Source: an uncultured Veillonellaceae bacterium (GTDB taxonomy: Bacteria; Bacillota; Negativicutes; Selenomonadales; Selenomonadaceae). Taken from it: a stretch of 64,000 nucleotides of DNA. The notes under the pieces are model-generated. The model was not told where the DNA came from. It searched no databases and worked only from the letters and a program-made list of their open reading frames with translations. The stretch lies in assembly GCA_900314825.1 (NCBI GenBank), contig OMWS01000008.1, positions 1 to 64,000 of the forward strand. The letters run 5' to 3'. Every line of letters starts with the position of its first letter. Positions within the stretch are counted from its first letter, which is position 1. The translations under genes were made by a program, and so were the position numbers. This document shows positions 1 to 11,128 of the stretch, piece after piece.

Positions 1-2
1 AA

Positions 3-50
3 GCATACTTCCCAGCCATGTTGCTGGATGCAGCGAAAGCAGCCGCCTGA
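3..50 (+). CDS. C-terminal tail of an upstream gene (partial)
   Basis: An open frame runs in from the left edge and stops at TGA 48-50, encoding the last residues AYFPAMLLDAAKAAA. The Ala-rich ending and GC-rich codons fit the neighbouring genes. Fifteen codons are too few to assign a family, and the frame could be fortuitous. Confidence 0.3.
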   Translation, partial: AYFPAMLLDAAKAAA

Positions 51-109
51 TTCACTATAAAATCATCGGATTTTTGTCTTGACAAGCGTGCCATTATAGG
101 GCATCATTC

Positions 110-2164
110 GTGGAAACAGAAAAACATATGCCGGGCATGCAAGGACTCGCAAGGGCGCGCAGCGTCAAGACGGAAATATTGATGTTCGTGCTGCCGATCG
201 TCATCGTCGGCCTCGTCATCATGTCGGGCGTCATCTTCAAGTACGTCGCGACGAGCTTTGACGAGGAGATCACGCGCAGCCAGTCGGAAACCGTGTCGGA
301 AACGACGGACGTCATTTCCGAATGGCTCGACGCGCGCATGCTCGAGACGCGCATCGAGGCGAATAACGTCACGGCGCGATCGATGTCGGCCGAGGCCATG
401 AACCTCGAGACGCGCTATCGCTACGAGGAAATGAAAGAAGATTATCCGGGCGTCTACGACAGCGTGAGCTGGGGTCCGTTCGATGGGTCGGGCGACCTCC
501 ACGGCTATGCAGCCTCTGGCGCGAAGGAAATGCACAACCAGGACAAAGCCTGGTACAAAGAGACGATGACGGGCGCGCACGATACGTGGATGAGCTCGCC
601 CGTCGTCTCGCAGGCCACGGGCAAGATCATCTTCAACAGCATCTCGCTCGTCAAAGATGATGCGGGCAAGAATGTCGGCATGATCCTCGCCGCCATCAAC
701 GTCGATGCGCTGCAGGAAGAAGTGCAGCAGCTCAAGATCGGCGAGAACAGCTACAGCCTCATGATTGCAAAAGACGGCACATACATCGTGAATCCGGACG
801 AATCGAAGATCATGAAGCAGAAGATCGGGGACGAAGAGAACAAGGGTCTCCGCGAACTTGGCGAAAAGATGACGTCGGGCGAGACGGGCGTCTACAAGTT
901 CGAAAATGAAGAAGGCAAGGACATGATCGCCTTCTACAGCACGGTCGATGCCTCGGGCTGGGGCGTCGCGGTCGTCGATTATCAGGACGAGGTCTTCGCA
1001 CCAGTCGGCAACACGCTGAAGATCATGATCGGCATCTCGATCCTCATCCTCATCCTCATCACAGTTGGCGTCATCCTGACGGTCAACCGCATCATGCGCC
1101 CGCTCGCGGCCATGATGGACGAGATGCATCTCATGGCAGGCGGCGACTTCCGCAACCGTCCGAACCGCGTGACATCGGACAACGAGCTCGGCCAGCTCGC
1201 GGCGGCGATGCGCGACATGCGCGGCAGCATGGCCGATACGATCACGAAAGTCAGCGAGAGCAGCGAGACGCTCGCGGCGTCGTCTGAGGAGCTCAACGCC
1301 TCGACGGATCAGTCGGCGCAGGCGTCGAACCAGGTCGCGAACAGCATCGTCCGTGTGGCCGAGGGCACAAACGAGCAGCTGCGCGCCGTCGATGCGACGA
1401 AGCAGGCCGTCCATGAGCTCAGCACGATGGTGAAATCGGCTTCGGAAGACGCAAGCGCGGCAGCGAACCATGGCCGCGAGGCCGCCGACATCGCGCGCGG
1501 CAGCGGCAAGACGCTCGATGAAGCGCTCGCGCAGATCCGCCACATCGAGACGACGACGACGCAGTCGGCGCAGACCGTCACGTCGCTCGGCGAGCGCTCG
1601 AAGAAAATCGGCGAGATTGTCGGCACGATTAGCGGCATTGCCGAGCAGACGAACCTCCTCGCGCTGAACGCAGCCATCGAGGCAGCGCGTGCGGGCGAGC
1701 ACGGTCGCGGCTTCGCCGTCGTCGCCGACGAAGTCCGCAAGCTCGCGGAGTCGAGCCAGCAGGCCGCACAGGAAATCTCCGACCTCATCACGGTCACGAC
1801 GAAGGAGACGCAGGATGCCGTTGACGGTATGCAGCAGGGCAGCGAGGAAGTCAAGGTCGGCGCGCAGAAGATCCTCGCCATGGACGAATCGTTCCGCAAG
1901 ATTATCGAGATCGTCGAAGAGGTCTCGAACCAGGTGCAGGGCATCAGCGAAGTCATCGCGAGCATGGATGCCGGCACGCAGGCCATCGTCCATCACGTCG
2001 ACACGATCAGCCAGGAAAGCAGCAAGGCCGCCGAAGAAGCCGAGTCCGTCTCGGCCGCGACGGAAGAGCAGACAGCCTCCGTCCAAGAAATCGCAAACGC
2101 CAGCCACAGCCTCGCGGAGATGGCAAGCGAGCTCCAGGCGAACGTCCAGAAGTTCAAGCTGTAA
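110..2164 (+). CDS. Methyl-accepting chemotaxis protein
   Basis: Transmembrane chemoreceptor that senses an extracellular ligand and controls CheA. Residues about 22-46 form the first membrane helix. Residues 49-300 form an extracytoplasmic sensor of the double-Cache type, with a second helix at about 304-325, a HAMP linker from about 329, and a long coiled-coil signalling domain. The conserved hairpin tip ([19 protein letters not shown]) lies near residues 510-530, so coupling to CheA/CheW should be intact. The start is taken as GTG 110, with AGGG eight bases upstream; ATG 128 in the same frame is the alternative. The gene is monocistronic, ending in a strong terminator. The ligand cannot be read from sequence. 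Confidence 0.93.
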   Translation: METEKHMPGMQGLARARSVKTEILMFVLPIVIVGLVIMSGVIFKYVATSFDEEITRSQSETVSETTDVISEWLDARMLETRIEANNVTARSMSAEAMNLETRYRYEEMKEDYPGVYDSVSWGPFDGSGDLHGYAASGAKEMHNQDKAWYKETMTGAHDTWMSSPVVSQATGKIIFNSISLVKDDAGKNVGMILAAINVDALQEEVQQLKIGENSYSLMIAKDGTYIVNPDESKIMKQKIGDEENKGLRELGEKMTSGETGVYKFENEEGKDMIAFYSTVDASGWGVAVVDYQDEVFAPVGNTLKIMIGISILILILITVGVILTVNRIMRPLAAMMDEMHLMAGGDFRNRPNRVTSDNELGQLAAAMRDMRGSMADTITKVSESSETLAASSEELNASTDQSAQASNQVANSIVRVAEGTNEQLRAVDATKQAVHELSTMVKSASEDASAAANHGREAADIARGSGKTLDEALAQIRHIETTTTQSAQTVTSLGERSKKIGEIVGTISGIAEQTNLLALNAAIEAARAGEHGRGFAVVADEVRKLAESSQQAAQEISDLITVTTKETQDAVDGMQQGSEEVKVGAQKILAMDESFRKIIEIVEEVSNQVQGISEVIASMDAGTQAIVHHVDTISQESSKAAEEAESVSAATEEQTASVQEIANASHSLAEMASELQANVQKFKL

Positions 2165-2250
2165 ACCGGGCGCATTGTTCGCACGTTCGTTCAGTTGAAC
2201 AAAAAACAAAACAAAAGACATCGTTTGGGAGAACAGATAATACTTCTCAG

Positions 2251-2287
2251 GCACATGCTTCGAATCTTTGGAGCATGTGCTTTTTTT
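2251..2287 (+). terminator. Rho-independent terminator of the chemoreceptor gene
   Basis: A perfect 9-bp stem (GCACATGCT 2251-2259 with AGCATGTGC 2272-2280) is followed directly by seven T. Confidence 0.9.
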
Positions 2288-2305
2288 ATGCGCGTTTGTC
2301 TTTAC

Positions 2306-2313
2306 GGGGGGGG
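2306..2313 (+). repeat. Run of eight G upstream of the glycosyltransferase
   Basis: Eight consecutive G lie 49 bases before the glycosyltransferase start codon, between a possible -35 (TTGTCT 2296-2301 or TTTACG 2301-2306) and a possible -10 (GATAAC 2322-2327). A spacer homopolymer is a known place for slipped-strand changes of promoter strength; the promoter itself is weak and inferred. Confidence 0.5.
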
Positions 2314-2321
2314 ACATTTGT

Positions 2322-2343
2322 GATAACATGAAAAACAGTTATC
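2322..2343 (+). promoter_or_regulatory. Inverted repeat before the glycan locus
   Basis: GATAAC (2322-2327) and GTTATC (2338-2343) form a 6-bp dyad with a 10-base A-rich centre, placed where an operator or leader hairpin would lie just upstream of the start at 2362. No family of regulator is suggested by the sequence. Confidence 0.35.
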
Positions 2344-2361
2344 AACAGGCGGGGGATTACG

Positions 2362-3963
2362 ATGGAGAAAATTGCAATCATATATGTTGATGTGCCGGGA
2401 ATGAAGGAACGCATAGGTGCGCTGTCTGTTCCGCAGGGGACAGAGTTGCAGCTGACTGCTGTGCCATCGGAGGAACGCGAGATTGCCTCCGCGTTCCAAG
2501 AAGCCATGGAGCAATCTGATGCTCGCTACAAAATCTACGTGAGCAGTGACATCGAGTTCCTTCGGCCGAAGATCCTTGCGAAAGTTCTTGCGGCATTCCG
2601 TGCGCATCCGGAAGTCGGCTTGCTGGGGCTTTCCGGGACGAAACGGGTCTTGACGACGGGCATCACGTACACGTCACCGCAGCGGGTGGGCGCTGTCCTC
2701 GATCCAGCGCGTCACGCATTGGCAGGCAGGACGGCGGCAGCGCCCTGCGAAAACGTGCAGGCGCTCGACGGATATTTCCTCGCGACGCAGAAAGATGTCC
2801 CATGGCGCAAAGATGTTTTGCAAGGCGTGGTTCTCTTAGGTGCGTCTGCCAGCTGCGAACATCGCCGGGCAGGATATAAGGTCGCTGTCCTGTCGCAGAA
2901 AGCTCCGGCTTGCCGCATGCGTTCCAACACGTTTGCTATGAACGATGACATGCGAACATCATTTCTGGATGAATACTCGAAGGACCTCTATCCGCTCGTT
3001 TCTATCGTCATCCCGACGTATCAGCGCCCGGACTACTTCCGTCAGGCGCTCGAGAGCGCGCAGAAGCAGACGTATCGCAACCTCGACATCTTCGTCACGG
3101 ACAACAGCCACAATGATGAGACGGAAGAGGTCTACAAGAAATATTTTGCCGATGACCCGCGTATCCGATACGAGCATCATCCAGAATATAATGCGACCGG
3201 GAACTGGAATCGAGCGCTGGAATACGACAATCCGGAGGCCGAGTACGTCAACTGGCTCATGGACGATGACCTATTCGCCCCAAAGAAAATCGCGACGATG
3301 ATGGATTTCTATTTCACGTATCCTGACGTGAAGCTCGTGACGTCGTATCGAACGCTGATTGATGAAAAGGGAAACACGTTGCCCGACAAGAGTTGGTCGA
3401 AGCCCATCTGTGAAAAAACTTCGCGTCTTTCGGGGAATGATGTTGGGAGACTTTTGCTGCAGCACATCATCAACTACCTTGGAGAGCCGACAACCGCACT
3501 TCTCTGTAAAAAGTATATGCTTGATGGCGGCCGACTTGGATGGACGGGAAGAGAAGGGAAATACCTTATCACAGATTTTACGACTTGGTTCTGCTTGATG
3601 TCGCAGGGGGATATCATCTATATCACAGAACCATTGAGTTCGTTCCGTCAGCATGCAAATCAACAGCATCAAGACCTGGATACGCATTTCGGCGGATTGA
3701 TCTGCTGGGCGATGATGATGCGTGAAGCCATCGAGAAGAATGTTTTCTTGCAGAAGGATATCGACAAACGAAGAGCCATCATCCAGTGGCTGAAATATGC
3801 TAGCGAGAATCTGGTCGCGATGAAAGAATATCCAATAGATGTTTGGGAGAGAACGTACGTGCAAGATTTCCTCAAAACCTATGCCGGCATGGCGGCATCG
3901 CTGTCCAACTGTTACCATATCGCATATGATATCGACACAACACGGCCGGATGGAAAAGTGTGA
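2362..3963 (+). CDS. Two-domain family 2 glycosyltransferase
   Basis: Probable glycosyltransferase of 533 residues. The N-terminal 200 residues resemble the nucleotide-sugar-binding fold seen in StrF-like proteins. From about residue 212 (VSIVIPTYQRPDYFRQALES) a GT2 fold begins, with the acidic DDD metal/nucleotide-sugar motif in NWLMDDDLF near residue 300. ATG 2362 follows a G-rich Shine-Dalgarno (GCGGGGGAT). The next gene starts 13 bases after its stop, so it probably begins an operon with the acyltransferase and aminotransferase genes. The acceptor is unknown; flagellin or surface-layer glycosylation and capsule are the usual roles of such loci. Confidence 0.8.
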   Translation: MEKIAIIYVDVPGMKERIGALSVPQGTELQLTAVPSEEREIASAFQEAMEQSDARYKIYVSSDIEFLRPKILAKVLAAFRAHPEVGLLGLSGTKRVLTTGITYTSPQRVGAVLDPARHALAGRTAAAPCENVQALDGYFLATQKDVPWRKDVLQGVVLLGASASCEHRRAGYKVAVLSQKAPACRMRSNTFAMNDDMRTSFLDEYSKDLYPLVSIVIPTYQRPDYFRQALESAQKQTYRNLDIFVTDNSHNDETEEVYKKYFADDPRIRYEHHPEYNATGNWNRALEYDNPEAEYVNWLMDDDLFAPKKIATMMDFYFTYPDVKLVTSYRTLIDEKGNTLPDKSWSKPICEKTSRLSGNDVGRLLLQHIINYLGEPTTALLCKKYMLDGGRLGWTGREGKYLITDFTTWFCLMSQGDIIYITEPLSSFRQHANQQHQDLDTHFGGLICWAMMMREAIEKNVFLQKDIDKRRAIIQWLKYASENLVAMKEYPIDVWERTYVQDFLKTYAGMAASLSNCYHIAYDIDTTRPDGKV

Positions 3964-3976
3964 AGAGACAGATACC

Positions 3977-4930
3977 ATGACATCGAAAGTTCTTGTTATT
4001 CTCGGAGGAGACCTTGATGCAGAGCTTATTCCGAAATATCGACAAGCTGCGGAACAGGGAACAATGAAAATCGTTGGCTTTGCTAGGTTGACGAAGCAGG
4101 GCATTGCACTCGAACCTCCGGCAGATGGCGGTGTCCAGTTGCAATACATTTTGATTTCCGTAAGCAAGATGTATCCGTATCTCGAATACATTGCAAAGGC
4201 CGTACCGAACCTGCCAACAGAAAACATCATCGACGGGCGGATTTTCCGTATGCCGGGGCTCGACGTGCCGCGCCTCTTTGCAGAGCATCGTGGCTATGCG
4301 TCGCTGCATGAACTCGTCGGCGATGATCGCACAGAAGAGTTCTGGGATGTGACGCGGGCGAATATCCAACGGACGTGGCATCGCGACAGCCGGACGGTCG
4401 AACTCGGGCCGAAGACGTATTTCGCGGGAAAGATCGAGTGGGGCTATCGCGTGAGCTCTCCGCAGAAGGTTTCGTTTGGCAGCTACACATCTTGCGCATG
4501 GGACATCACATTGGAGCTCGGCCTGAACAATCAGCATGATTATCATCGCGTGTCGGTCTACGATCCAGGCTGTCTCGATTGGTCTCCGTGGCAGGAAGTT
4601 GGTTATACTGATACCGGGGGGGGTATACGGATTGGCTCCGATGTCTGGATCGGTCGCGGCTGCCGGCTGAAATCCGCAGGCGACTCCGGTATCCTGACCA
4701 TCGGCGACGGCGCCGTCATTGCTTCAGACAGCGTCGTCGTCAAGGACGTCCCGCCGTTCGCCATTGTCGGCGGCAATCCGGCGAAAGTCATCAAGTATCG
4801 CTTCGATCCGGATGTCATCGAAGGATTGTTGAAGGTTCGGTGGTGGGATTGGGATATGAAGCGGATTCATGACAACATGAAATGGTTTAAAATGCCAAGA
4901 AAATTTTTACAAAACCAGAGGAATCTGTGA
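3977..4930 (+). CDS. XAT-type hexapeptide acyltransferase with N-terminal extension
   Basis: A 317-residue protein whose C-terminal half carries hexapeptide-repeat (left-handed beta-helix) turns of the CatB/xenobiotic acetyltransferase type (IGSDVWIGRGCRL, IGDGAVIASDSVV), ending in the family signature IVGGNPAKVIKYRF. The His in the NNQHDYHRVS segment is a likely catalytic base. The first 90 residues (KVLVILGGDLDAELIPKYR) look like a separate alpha/beta domain, which I do not recognise. ATG 3977 is preferred over longer in-frame starts because those overlap the glycosyltransferase. A run of eight G lies inside the coding region. The likely substrate is a nucleotide sugar or glycan. Confidence 0.75.
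   Translation: MTSKVLVILGGDLDAELIPKYRQAAEQGTMKIVGFARLTKQGIALEPPADGGVQLQYILISVSKMYPYLEYIAKAVPNLPTENIIDGRIFRMPGLDVPRLFAEHRGYASLHELVGDDRTEEFWDVTRANIQRTWHRDSRTVELGPKTYFAGKIEWGYRVSSPQKVSFGSYTSCAWDITLELGLNNQHDYHRVSVYDPGCLDWSPWQEVGYTDTGGGIRIGSDVWIGRGCRLKSAGDSGILTIGDGAVIASDSVVVKDVPPFAIVGGNPAKVIKYRFDPDVIEGLLKVRWWDWDMKRIHDNMKWFKMPRKFLQNQRNL
4616..4623 (+). repeat. Run of eight G inside the acyltransferase gene
   Basis: The tract encodes Gly-Gly-Gly at about residues 214-216, immediately before the beta-helix. Loss or gain of one G would shift the frame and remove the acyltransferase domain. It is in frame in this sequence, so this copy is in the ON state. Confidence 0.6.
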
Positions 4931-4970
4931 CAGCAAGATTCCGAGAGAAGGAAGAAAAAGTGATTTGCGG

Positions 4971-5540
4971 ATGAACAGTTTTCTGACGGAAGAAGAGTTA
5001 TCCACTCAAGGGCTCTTATCTGTCGGCGAGGACGTTAAACTCAGTCGCAAGGCAAGTCTCTATGCTCCAGAAAAAATTGTGATTGGAGACCATGTCCGAA
5101 TTGATGATTTTTGTATTTTGAGTGGAAACATTCAAATTGGCGACTATGTGCATATTGCGGCATATACAGCAATTTACGGCGGAGGAGCAGGTGTTTTCAT
5201 CGAGGATTTTGCAAATATCTCTTCTCGCGTGAGCATCTATAGTGTGAATGATGATTATACAGGAGCATCGATGACGAACCCGATGATTCCTGAAAATTTT
5301 CGGCACGTGGAGTCATCACCCGTGCATATCGGACGTCATGTTATCATTGGATCGACAAGTGTTATCTTGCCTGGTGTGACCCTTTGTGAAGGAAGCGCTT
5401 TTGGTAGTTTTTCTCTCATCAATCACGATGCTGAATCATGGAGTCTCAATGTGGGAATCCCCTTTCGGAAGATTAGGGAACGGAGCAGAGATATTCTTGT
5501 AATGGAACGACGTTTTTTAGAAATGGAACAGAAGCACTGA
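4971..5540 (+). CDS. Hexapeptide-repeat acyltransferase (WbbJ-like)
   Basis: A 189-residue left-handed beta-helix acyltransferase. Repeating turns such as IVIGDHVRIDDFCIL, IQIGDYVHIAAYTAI and VHIGRHVIIGSTSVILPGVTL are visible, with the usual closing VGIPFRKIRER. ATG 4971 gives the common family start MNSFLTEEEL; TTG 4965, two codons earlier, sits at better distance from AAGGAAG and cannot be excluded. Base composition is clearly more AT-rich than the flanking core genes, suggesting transfer. It probably acetylates or formylates a sugar made with the following aminotransferase. Confidence 0.8.
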   Translation: MNSFLTEEELSTQGLLSVGEDVKLSRKASLYAPEKIVIGDHVRIDDFCILSGNIQIGDYVHIAAYTAIYGGGAGVFIEDFANISSRVSIYSVNDDYTGASMTNPMIPENFRHVESSPVHIGRHVIIGSTSVILPGVTLCEGSAFGSFSLINHDAESWSLNVGIPFRKIRERSRDILVMERRFLEMEQKH

Positions 5541-5626
5541 AAACATGAAGAATGTGTAACAACAATAGGAAAATGATGATAGATGCAGAAAATTTTGAGT
5601 AGTTAATGCCATGCATGGAGATTTCA

Positions 5627-6736
5627 ATGACAGATAAAATTTTGGTGACCCGTTCGTCGATGCCTCTCCTCGAGGAGTACATTGACGAGATCAAGGACAT
5701 CTGGCAGTCGCATTGGCTGACGAATATGGGCACAAAGCATCAGGCGTTGCAGGCGGAGCTTCGGCGCTTTTTTGGCGTGCCGAATATTGATTTGTTCACG
5801 AACGGCCACATGGCGCTCGAGCTTTCGTTGCAGGCGATGAACTTGCAGGGCGAGGTGATCACGACGCCGTTCACGTTCGCTTCGACGACGCATGCCATCG
5901 TGCGCAACGGGCTGACGCCGGTGTTCTGCGATGTGGATCCCGTGGATTTCACGATGGACGTGACAAAGCTCGAGAGCTTCATCACGGATCGGACGTGCGC
6001 CATCGTGCCGGTGCATGTGTATGGCAACATCTGCCACGTGGAGGAAATCGAGCGCATCGCGCACAAGTATGAGCTCAAGGTGCTCTACGATGCGGCGCAT
6101 ACGTTCGGCGAGACGTACAAGGGGCGGAGCACGGCGGCGTTCGGTGACGTGAGCTGCTTCAGCTTCCATGCGACGAAAGTGTTCCACACGATCGAGGGCG
6201 GCGCGGCGTGCTTCCGTGATGAAGAGTTCGGGAAGAAGCTCTACCAGCTGAAGAATTTCGGCATCAAGAATGAGGAATGCGTGGATGGCGTCGGCGCGAA
6301 TGCGAAGATGAATGAATTTTGCGCGGCGATGGGGCTGTGCAATTTGCGTCATGTGGAGGAAGAGATTGCGAAGCGCGGCCGCGTCGTCGCACGGTATCGC
6401 GAGCGTCTGGCGGGCGTGCCGGGCGTGCAGCTGAATCCCGTGCAAGCGGATGTGAAGCCGAACTATGCGTATTTTCCTGTCGTGTTCGAGGAAGATGTCT
6501 TTGGCGCGACGCGGGAAGAGGTGGCAGACGCGCTCGCTGCGCAGGGCATCGGCGCACGGAAATATTTTTACCCGCTGACGAACACGTTTGAGTGCTTCCA
6601 CGGGGCGTTTGATGTCGAAAAGACGCCTGTGGCGCTCCACTTGAGCCGCCATGTATTGACTTTGCCGCTCTACGCGGATCTTGAACTCCGTGACGTTGAC
6701 CGCATCTGCGACATCGTGCTCGCATGCAGGCGATGA
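5627..6736 (+). CDS. DegT/DnrJ/EryC1/StrS family sugar aminotransferase
   Basis: PLP-dependent transaminase that puts an amino group on a keto-deoxy-sugar nucleotide. Family marks include FTNGHMALELSLQAMNL (phosphate-binding), YDAAHTFGE, and SFHATKVFHTIEGG with the PLP-binding Lys. Length (369 residues) is typical. ATG 5627 has GGAG six bases upstream and is preferred to ATG 5606 and 5615. Together with the two acyltransferases it suggests an N-acylated amino-deoxy sugar such as 4-acetamido-4,6-dideoxyhexose; no dehydratase is in the window, so the donor must be made elsewhere. Confidence 0.88.
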   Translation: MTDKILVTRSSMPLLEEYIDEIKDIWQSHWLTNMGTKHQALQAELRRFFGVPNIDLFTNGHMALELSLQAMNLQGEVITTPFTFASTTHAIVRNGLTPVFCDVDPVDFTMDVTKLESFITDRTCAIVPVHVYGNICHVEEIERIAHKYELKVLYDAAHTFGETYKGRSTAAFGDVSCFSFHATKVFHTIEGGAACFRDEEFGKKLYQLKNFGIKNEECVDGVGANAKMNEFCAAMGLCNLRHVEEEIAKRGRVVARYRERLAGVPGVQLNPVQADVKPNYAYFPVVFEEDVFGATREEVADALAAQGIGARKYFYPLTNTFECFHGAFDVEKTPVALHLSRHVLTLPLYADLELRDVDRICDIVLACRR

Positions 6737-6776
6737 TGGCCTGCTATTTCAGAAAAAACGTAATATCGAAGGAATG

Positions 6777-6811
6777 AAAATCGTGCTATACTATTTGTAG
6801 CACGATTTTTT
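6777..6811. terminator. Bidirectional-looking terminator after the glycan locus
   Basis: A perfect 12-bp stem (AAAATCGTGCTA 6777-6788 with TAGCACGATTTT 6798-6809) has A and T runs on its two sides, ending the glycan operon. Confidence 0.88.
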
Positions 6812-6861
6812 AGCGGAACGGATGATTGTCTTGTTGGATTGAAATGTGAGGAGGCTTTATC

Positions 6862-8514
6862 ATGCTGGTCGAGGGAAAAAACATCGAGACACCAGCTGTC
6901 GGTACGACGGCGCTGGAACTTTTGCAGCGCGTCTGCCCGGAGCTCGCGGGCGTCGCGGTCGCGGCGAACATGGACAACGAGATTCACGATCTCCAGAATC
7001 CGGTCGACGGGTGCGGGCGCTTGACGTTTGTGCGGCAGGATTCGCAGGAGGGCTGGGAGGTCTACCGGCGGAGCGTCACGTTTTTGCTTATCACCGCCGT
7101 GCATGAGATGGCGCCGGAAGCGGAAGTCCGGGTGGATTTCTCGGCGAATGGCGGCCTCTTCATCGAGGTGCTCGGCTGGCCGGGCGGTTTCAGGGCAGAG
7201 TCCGTCCAAGCGATCGATCAGCATATGCGGGCGATTGTGGCGGAGCGGCGCCCGATCGTGAAACGATTCCTGCCGCGTGCCGAGGCCGTGCAGCTTTTCA
7301 AGCAGTCGAAAGCCATCGAGAAGGCGAATCTCATCGCGGCGCTCGGTCGGGAGACCGTCAGCGTCTATGCCTGCGGCGCCTACACGGATTACCTTTATGG
7401 CGCGATGCTTGGGTCTACAGAGTCACTCGGCAAATTCGCGCTCGACTTTTTTGCGCCTGGCCTGCTCCTGCGCACGCCGTCCGTGGCATCGGGGGGCGAA
7501 GTGCCACCCGCGAAGCCGCAGCCGAAGCTCAGCCGCGTGCTCCAGCAGGCGAAGCGCTGGGCGGACATCCTGCACTGCGACTATGTGCCGGACCTCAACC
7601 GCGCGAACCGTGGCGGGAAGATCGGCGACATCATCCGCGTGTCTGAGGCACTGCAGGAAAAAAGCATCGCGCAGATCGCCGACCATATTGCGGAAAAAGC
7701 CGACGACTTGCGCCTCATCCTCATCGCTGGCCCGTCGTCGTCGGGCAAGACGTCATTTGCCCAGCGCTTGCGCATCCAGCTCCGCGTCAATGGCTTGGAG
7801 CCGGTCGCCATCTCGCTCGATGATTATTTCCGCAACCGCGTCGACACGCCACGCACGCCGGAGGGCGCGTATGATTACGAAGCGCTCGAAGCGCTCGACG
7901 TGCCGCTGTTCAACGAGCAGATGGTGCAGCTCTTACGCGGCGAGGAAGTGGAGCTGCCGTACTACAATTTCCTCACGGGTGAGCGTGAGTGGGGGCACTA
8001 CGCGCCGTTTTCCATCGCGCCGAACCAGCCAATCATCATCGAAGGCATCCACGGACTCAATGAAAAACTGTCCGCCGCCATCCCGCGCAAGAACAAGTAC
8101 AAGATTTACATCAGCGCACTGACACAGCTCAATGTCGATGCGCACAACCGTATCCCGACGACGAGCGCGCGCCTCGTGCGGCGCCTCGTGCGCGACTACC
8201 AGTTCCGTGGGTCGTCCGCGCTGAAGACGCTCCGCCAATGGCCGGACGTGCGCAAAGGGGAAGAGGCGCACATCTTCCCGTTCCAGGAAGAAGCCGATGT
8301 GATGTTCAACTCCGCGCTCATCTACGAGCTCGGCGTGCTGCGGAAATACGCGAAGCCGCTCCTCGAAGCCGTGCCGGCCGAGGCACCGGAGCACGTCATG
8401 GCGCGCAAGCTTCTCGACTTTTGCGCGTACTTCGACGACATCACAGCGGAAGACGAAATCCCGAACAACTCGCTGCTGCGCGAATTCATCGGAAAGTCCG
8501 TATTTTTCAAATGA
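6862..8514 (+). CDS. TGS domain-containing uridine kinase-like protein
   Basis: A 550-residue nucleoside kinase of the type that fuses an N-terminal TGS domain (about 1-65) and a threonyl-tRNA-synthetase-like second additional domain (about 70-250) to a C-terminal uridine kinase. The P-loop GPSSSGKTSF lies near residue 291, followed by the kinase segment SLDDYFRNRVDTP. ATG 6862 has a strong GTGAGGAGGC site. It is expected to phosphorylate uridine or cytidine in the cytoplasm; the role of the synthetase-like part is unknown in the family. Terminators stand on both sides, so it is monocistronic. Confidence 0.88.
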   Translation: MLVEGKNIETPAVGTTALELLQRVCPELAGVAVAANMDNEIHDLQNPVDGCGRLTFVRQDSQEGWEVYRRSVTFLLITAVHEMAPEAEVRVDFSANGGLFIEVLGWPGGFRAESVQAIDQHMRAIVAERRPIVKRFLPRAEAVQLFKQSKAIEKANLIAALGRETVSVYACGAYTDYLYGAMLGSTESLGKFALDFFAPGLLLRTPSVASGGEVPPAKPQPKLSRVLQQAKRWADILHCDYVPDLNRANRGGKIGDIIRVSEALQEKSIAQIADHIAEKADDLRLILIAGPSSSGKTSFAQRLRIQLRVNGLEPVAISLDDYFRNRVDTPRTPEGAYDYEALEALDVPLFNEQMVQLLRGEEVELPYYNFLTGEREWGHYAPFSIAPNQPIIIEGIHGLNEKLSAAIPRKNKYKIYISALTQLNVDAHNRIPTTSARLVRRLVRDYQFRGSSALKTLRQWPDVRKGEEAHIFPFQEEADVMFNSALIYELGVLRKYAKPLLEAVPAEAPEHVMARKLLDFCAYFDDITAEDEIPNNSLLREFIGKSVFFK

Positions 8515-8523
8515 TCCCGAGAC

Positions 8524-8568
8524 AAAGAACGCTTCGCGGGTCTTGTGTGCCTGCGAAGCGTTCTTTTT
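8524..8568. terminator. Terminator shared by convergent genes
   Basis: A perfect 14-bp stem (AAAGAACGCTTCGC 8524-8537 with GCGAAGCGTTCTTT 8553-8566) followed by T lies between the convergent kinase and glyoxalase-like genes. Confidence 0.88.
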
Positions 8569-8588
8569 GTGTGCAGTTGTTGCCGCAA

Positions 8589-8954
8589 TCATTTCTGCGG
8601 CAGAATTTCGATCCAGTATCCATCAGGATCGGCGATGAAGTAGATGCCCATGGCGAGATTTTCGTAGCAGATGCAGCCCATCGCCTGATGGTGCTGGTGG
8701 GCAGCGTCGAAGTCGTCTGTGCGCACGGCGAGGTGGAATTCGTTTTCGCCGAGGTCATACGGCTCCTTGCGGCCTTTCAGATGCGTGAGCTCGAGCTCGT
8801 GCGGCGTGCGGCCGCCGTCTGTGAGGTAGACGAGCGTGAAGCCTGGCGTGTCCATGCGATGCGATTCCGTGAAGCCAAGCGCCTCTTTGTAAAACGCGAG
8901 ACTTTTGTCGAGGTCGAGGACGTTGAAATTGTTGTGTGCGAATGTAAAATTCAT
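8589..8954 (-). CDS. VOC-family glyoxalase I-like protein
   Basis: A 121-residue single-module vicinal oxygen chelate protein. It opens FTFAHNNFNVLDLDKSLAFY and ends with FIADPDGYWIEILPQK, which supplies the C-terminal Glu metal ligand. These are the marks of lactoylglutathione lyase-like enzymes; in thiol-poor anaerobes the real substrate is often another hemithioacetal. ATG 8954 matches the family start; the in-frame TTG one codon earlier is closer to the AAGGAG site. It is divergent from ligA. Confidence 0.85.
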   Translation of the reverse strand: MNFTFAHNNFNVLDLDKSLAFYKEALGFTESHRMDTPGFTLVYLTDGGRTPHELELTHLKGRKEPYDLGENEFHLAVRTDDFDAAHQHHQAMGCICYENLAMGIYFIADPDGYWIEILPQK

Positions 8955-8970
8955 CAAGCGGATACTCCTT

Positions 8971-8999
8971 TTGCAGTTCTAGCCTTCCTCTGCTATTAT
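8971..8999 (+). promoter_or_regulatory. Sigma-70 promoter for ligA
   Basis: TTGCAG (8971-8976), a 17-base spacer and TATTAT (8994-8999) lie 36 bases upstream of the ligA start. Confidence 0.6.
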
Positions 9000-9014
9000 A
9001 GTATCGAAGCATGA

Positions 9015-11048
<2,034 letters not shown>

Positions 11049-11051
11049 ACA

Positions 11052-11094
11052 AAAAAATACGGGCAGGAGGAAAAACCTCTTGCCCGTATTTTTT
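11052..11094. terminator. ligA terminator
   Basis: A long stem with arms around AAAATACGGGCA and TGCCCGTATTTT, flanked by A and T runs, sits between ligA and the convergent rpmB and could serve both. Confidence 0.88.
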
Positions 11095-11128
11095 ATGCTT
11101 CTGATATCTTGCGCAAAAGATCAGAAAA

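Noticed and set aside
104..2329. Long minus-strand open frame opposite the chemoreceptor
   Set aside because: It mirrors the coding bias of the chemoreceptor gene, has no family likeness and lacks a ribosome site; a GC-rich shadow.
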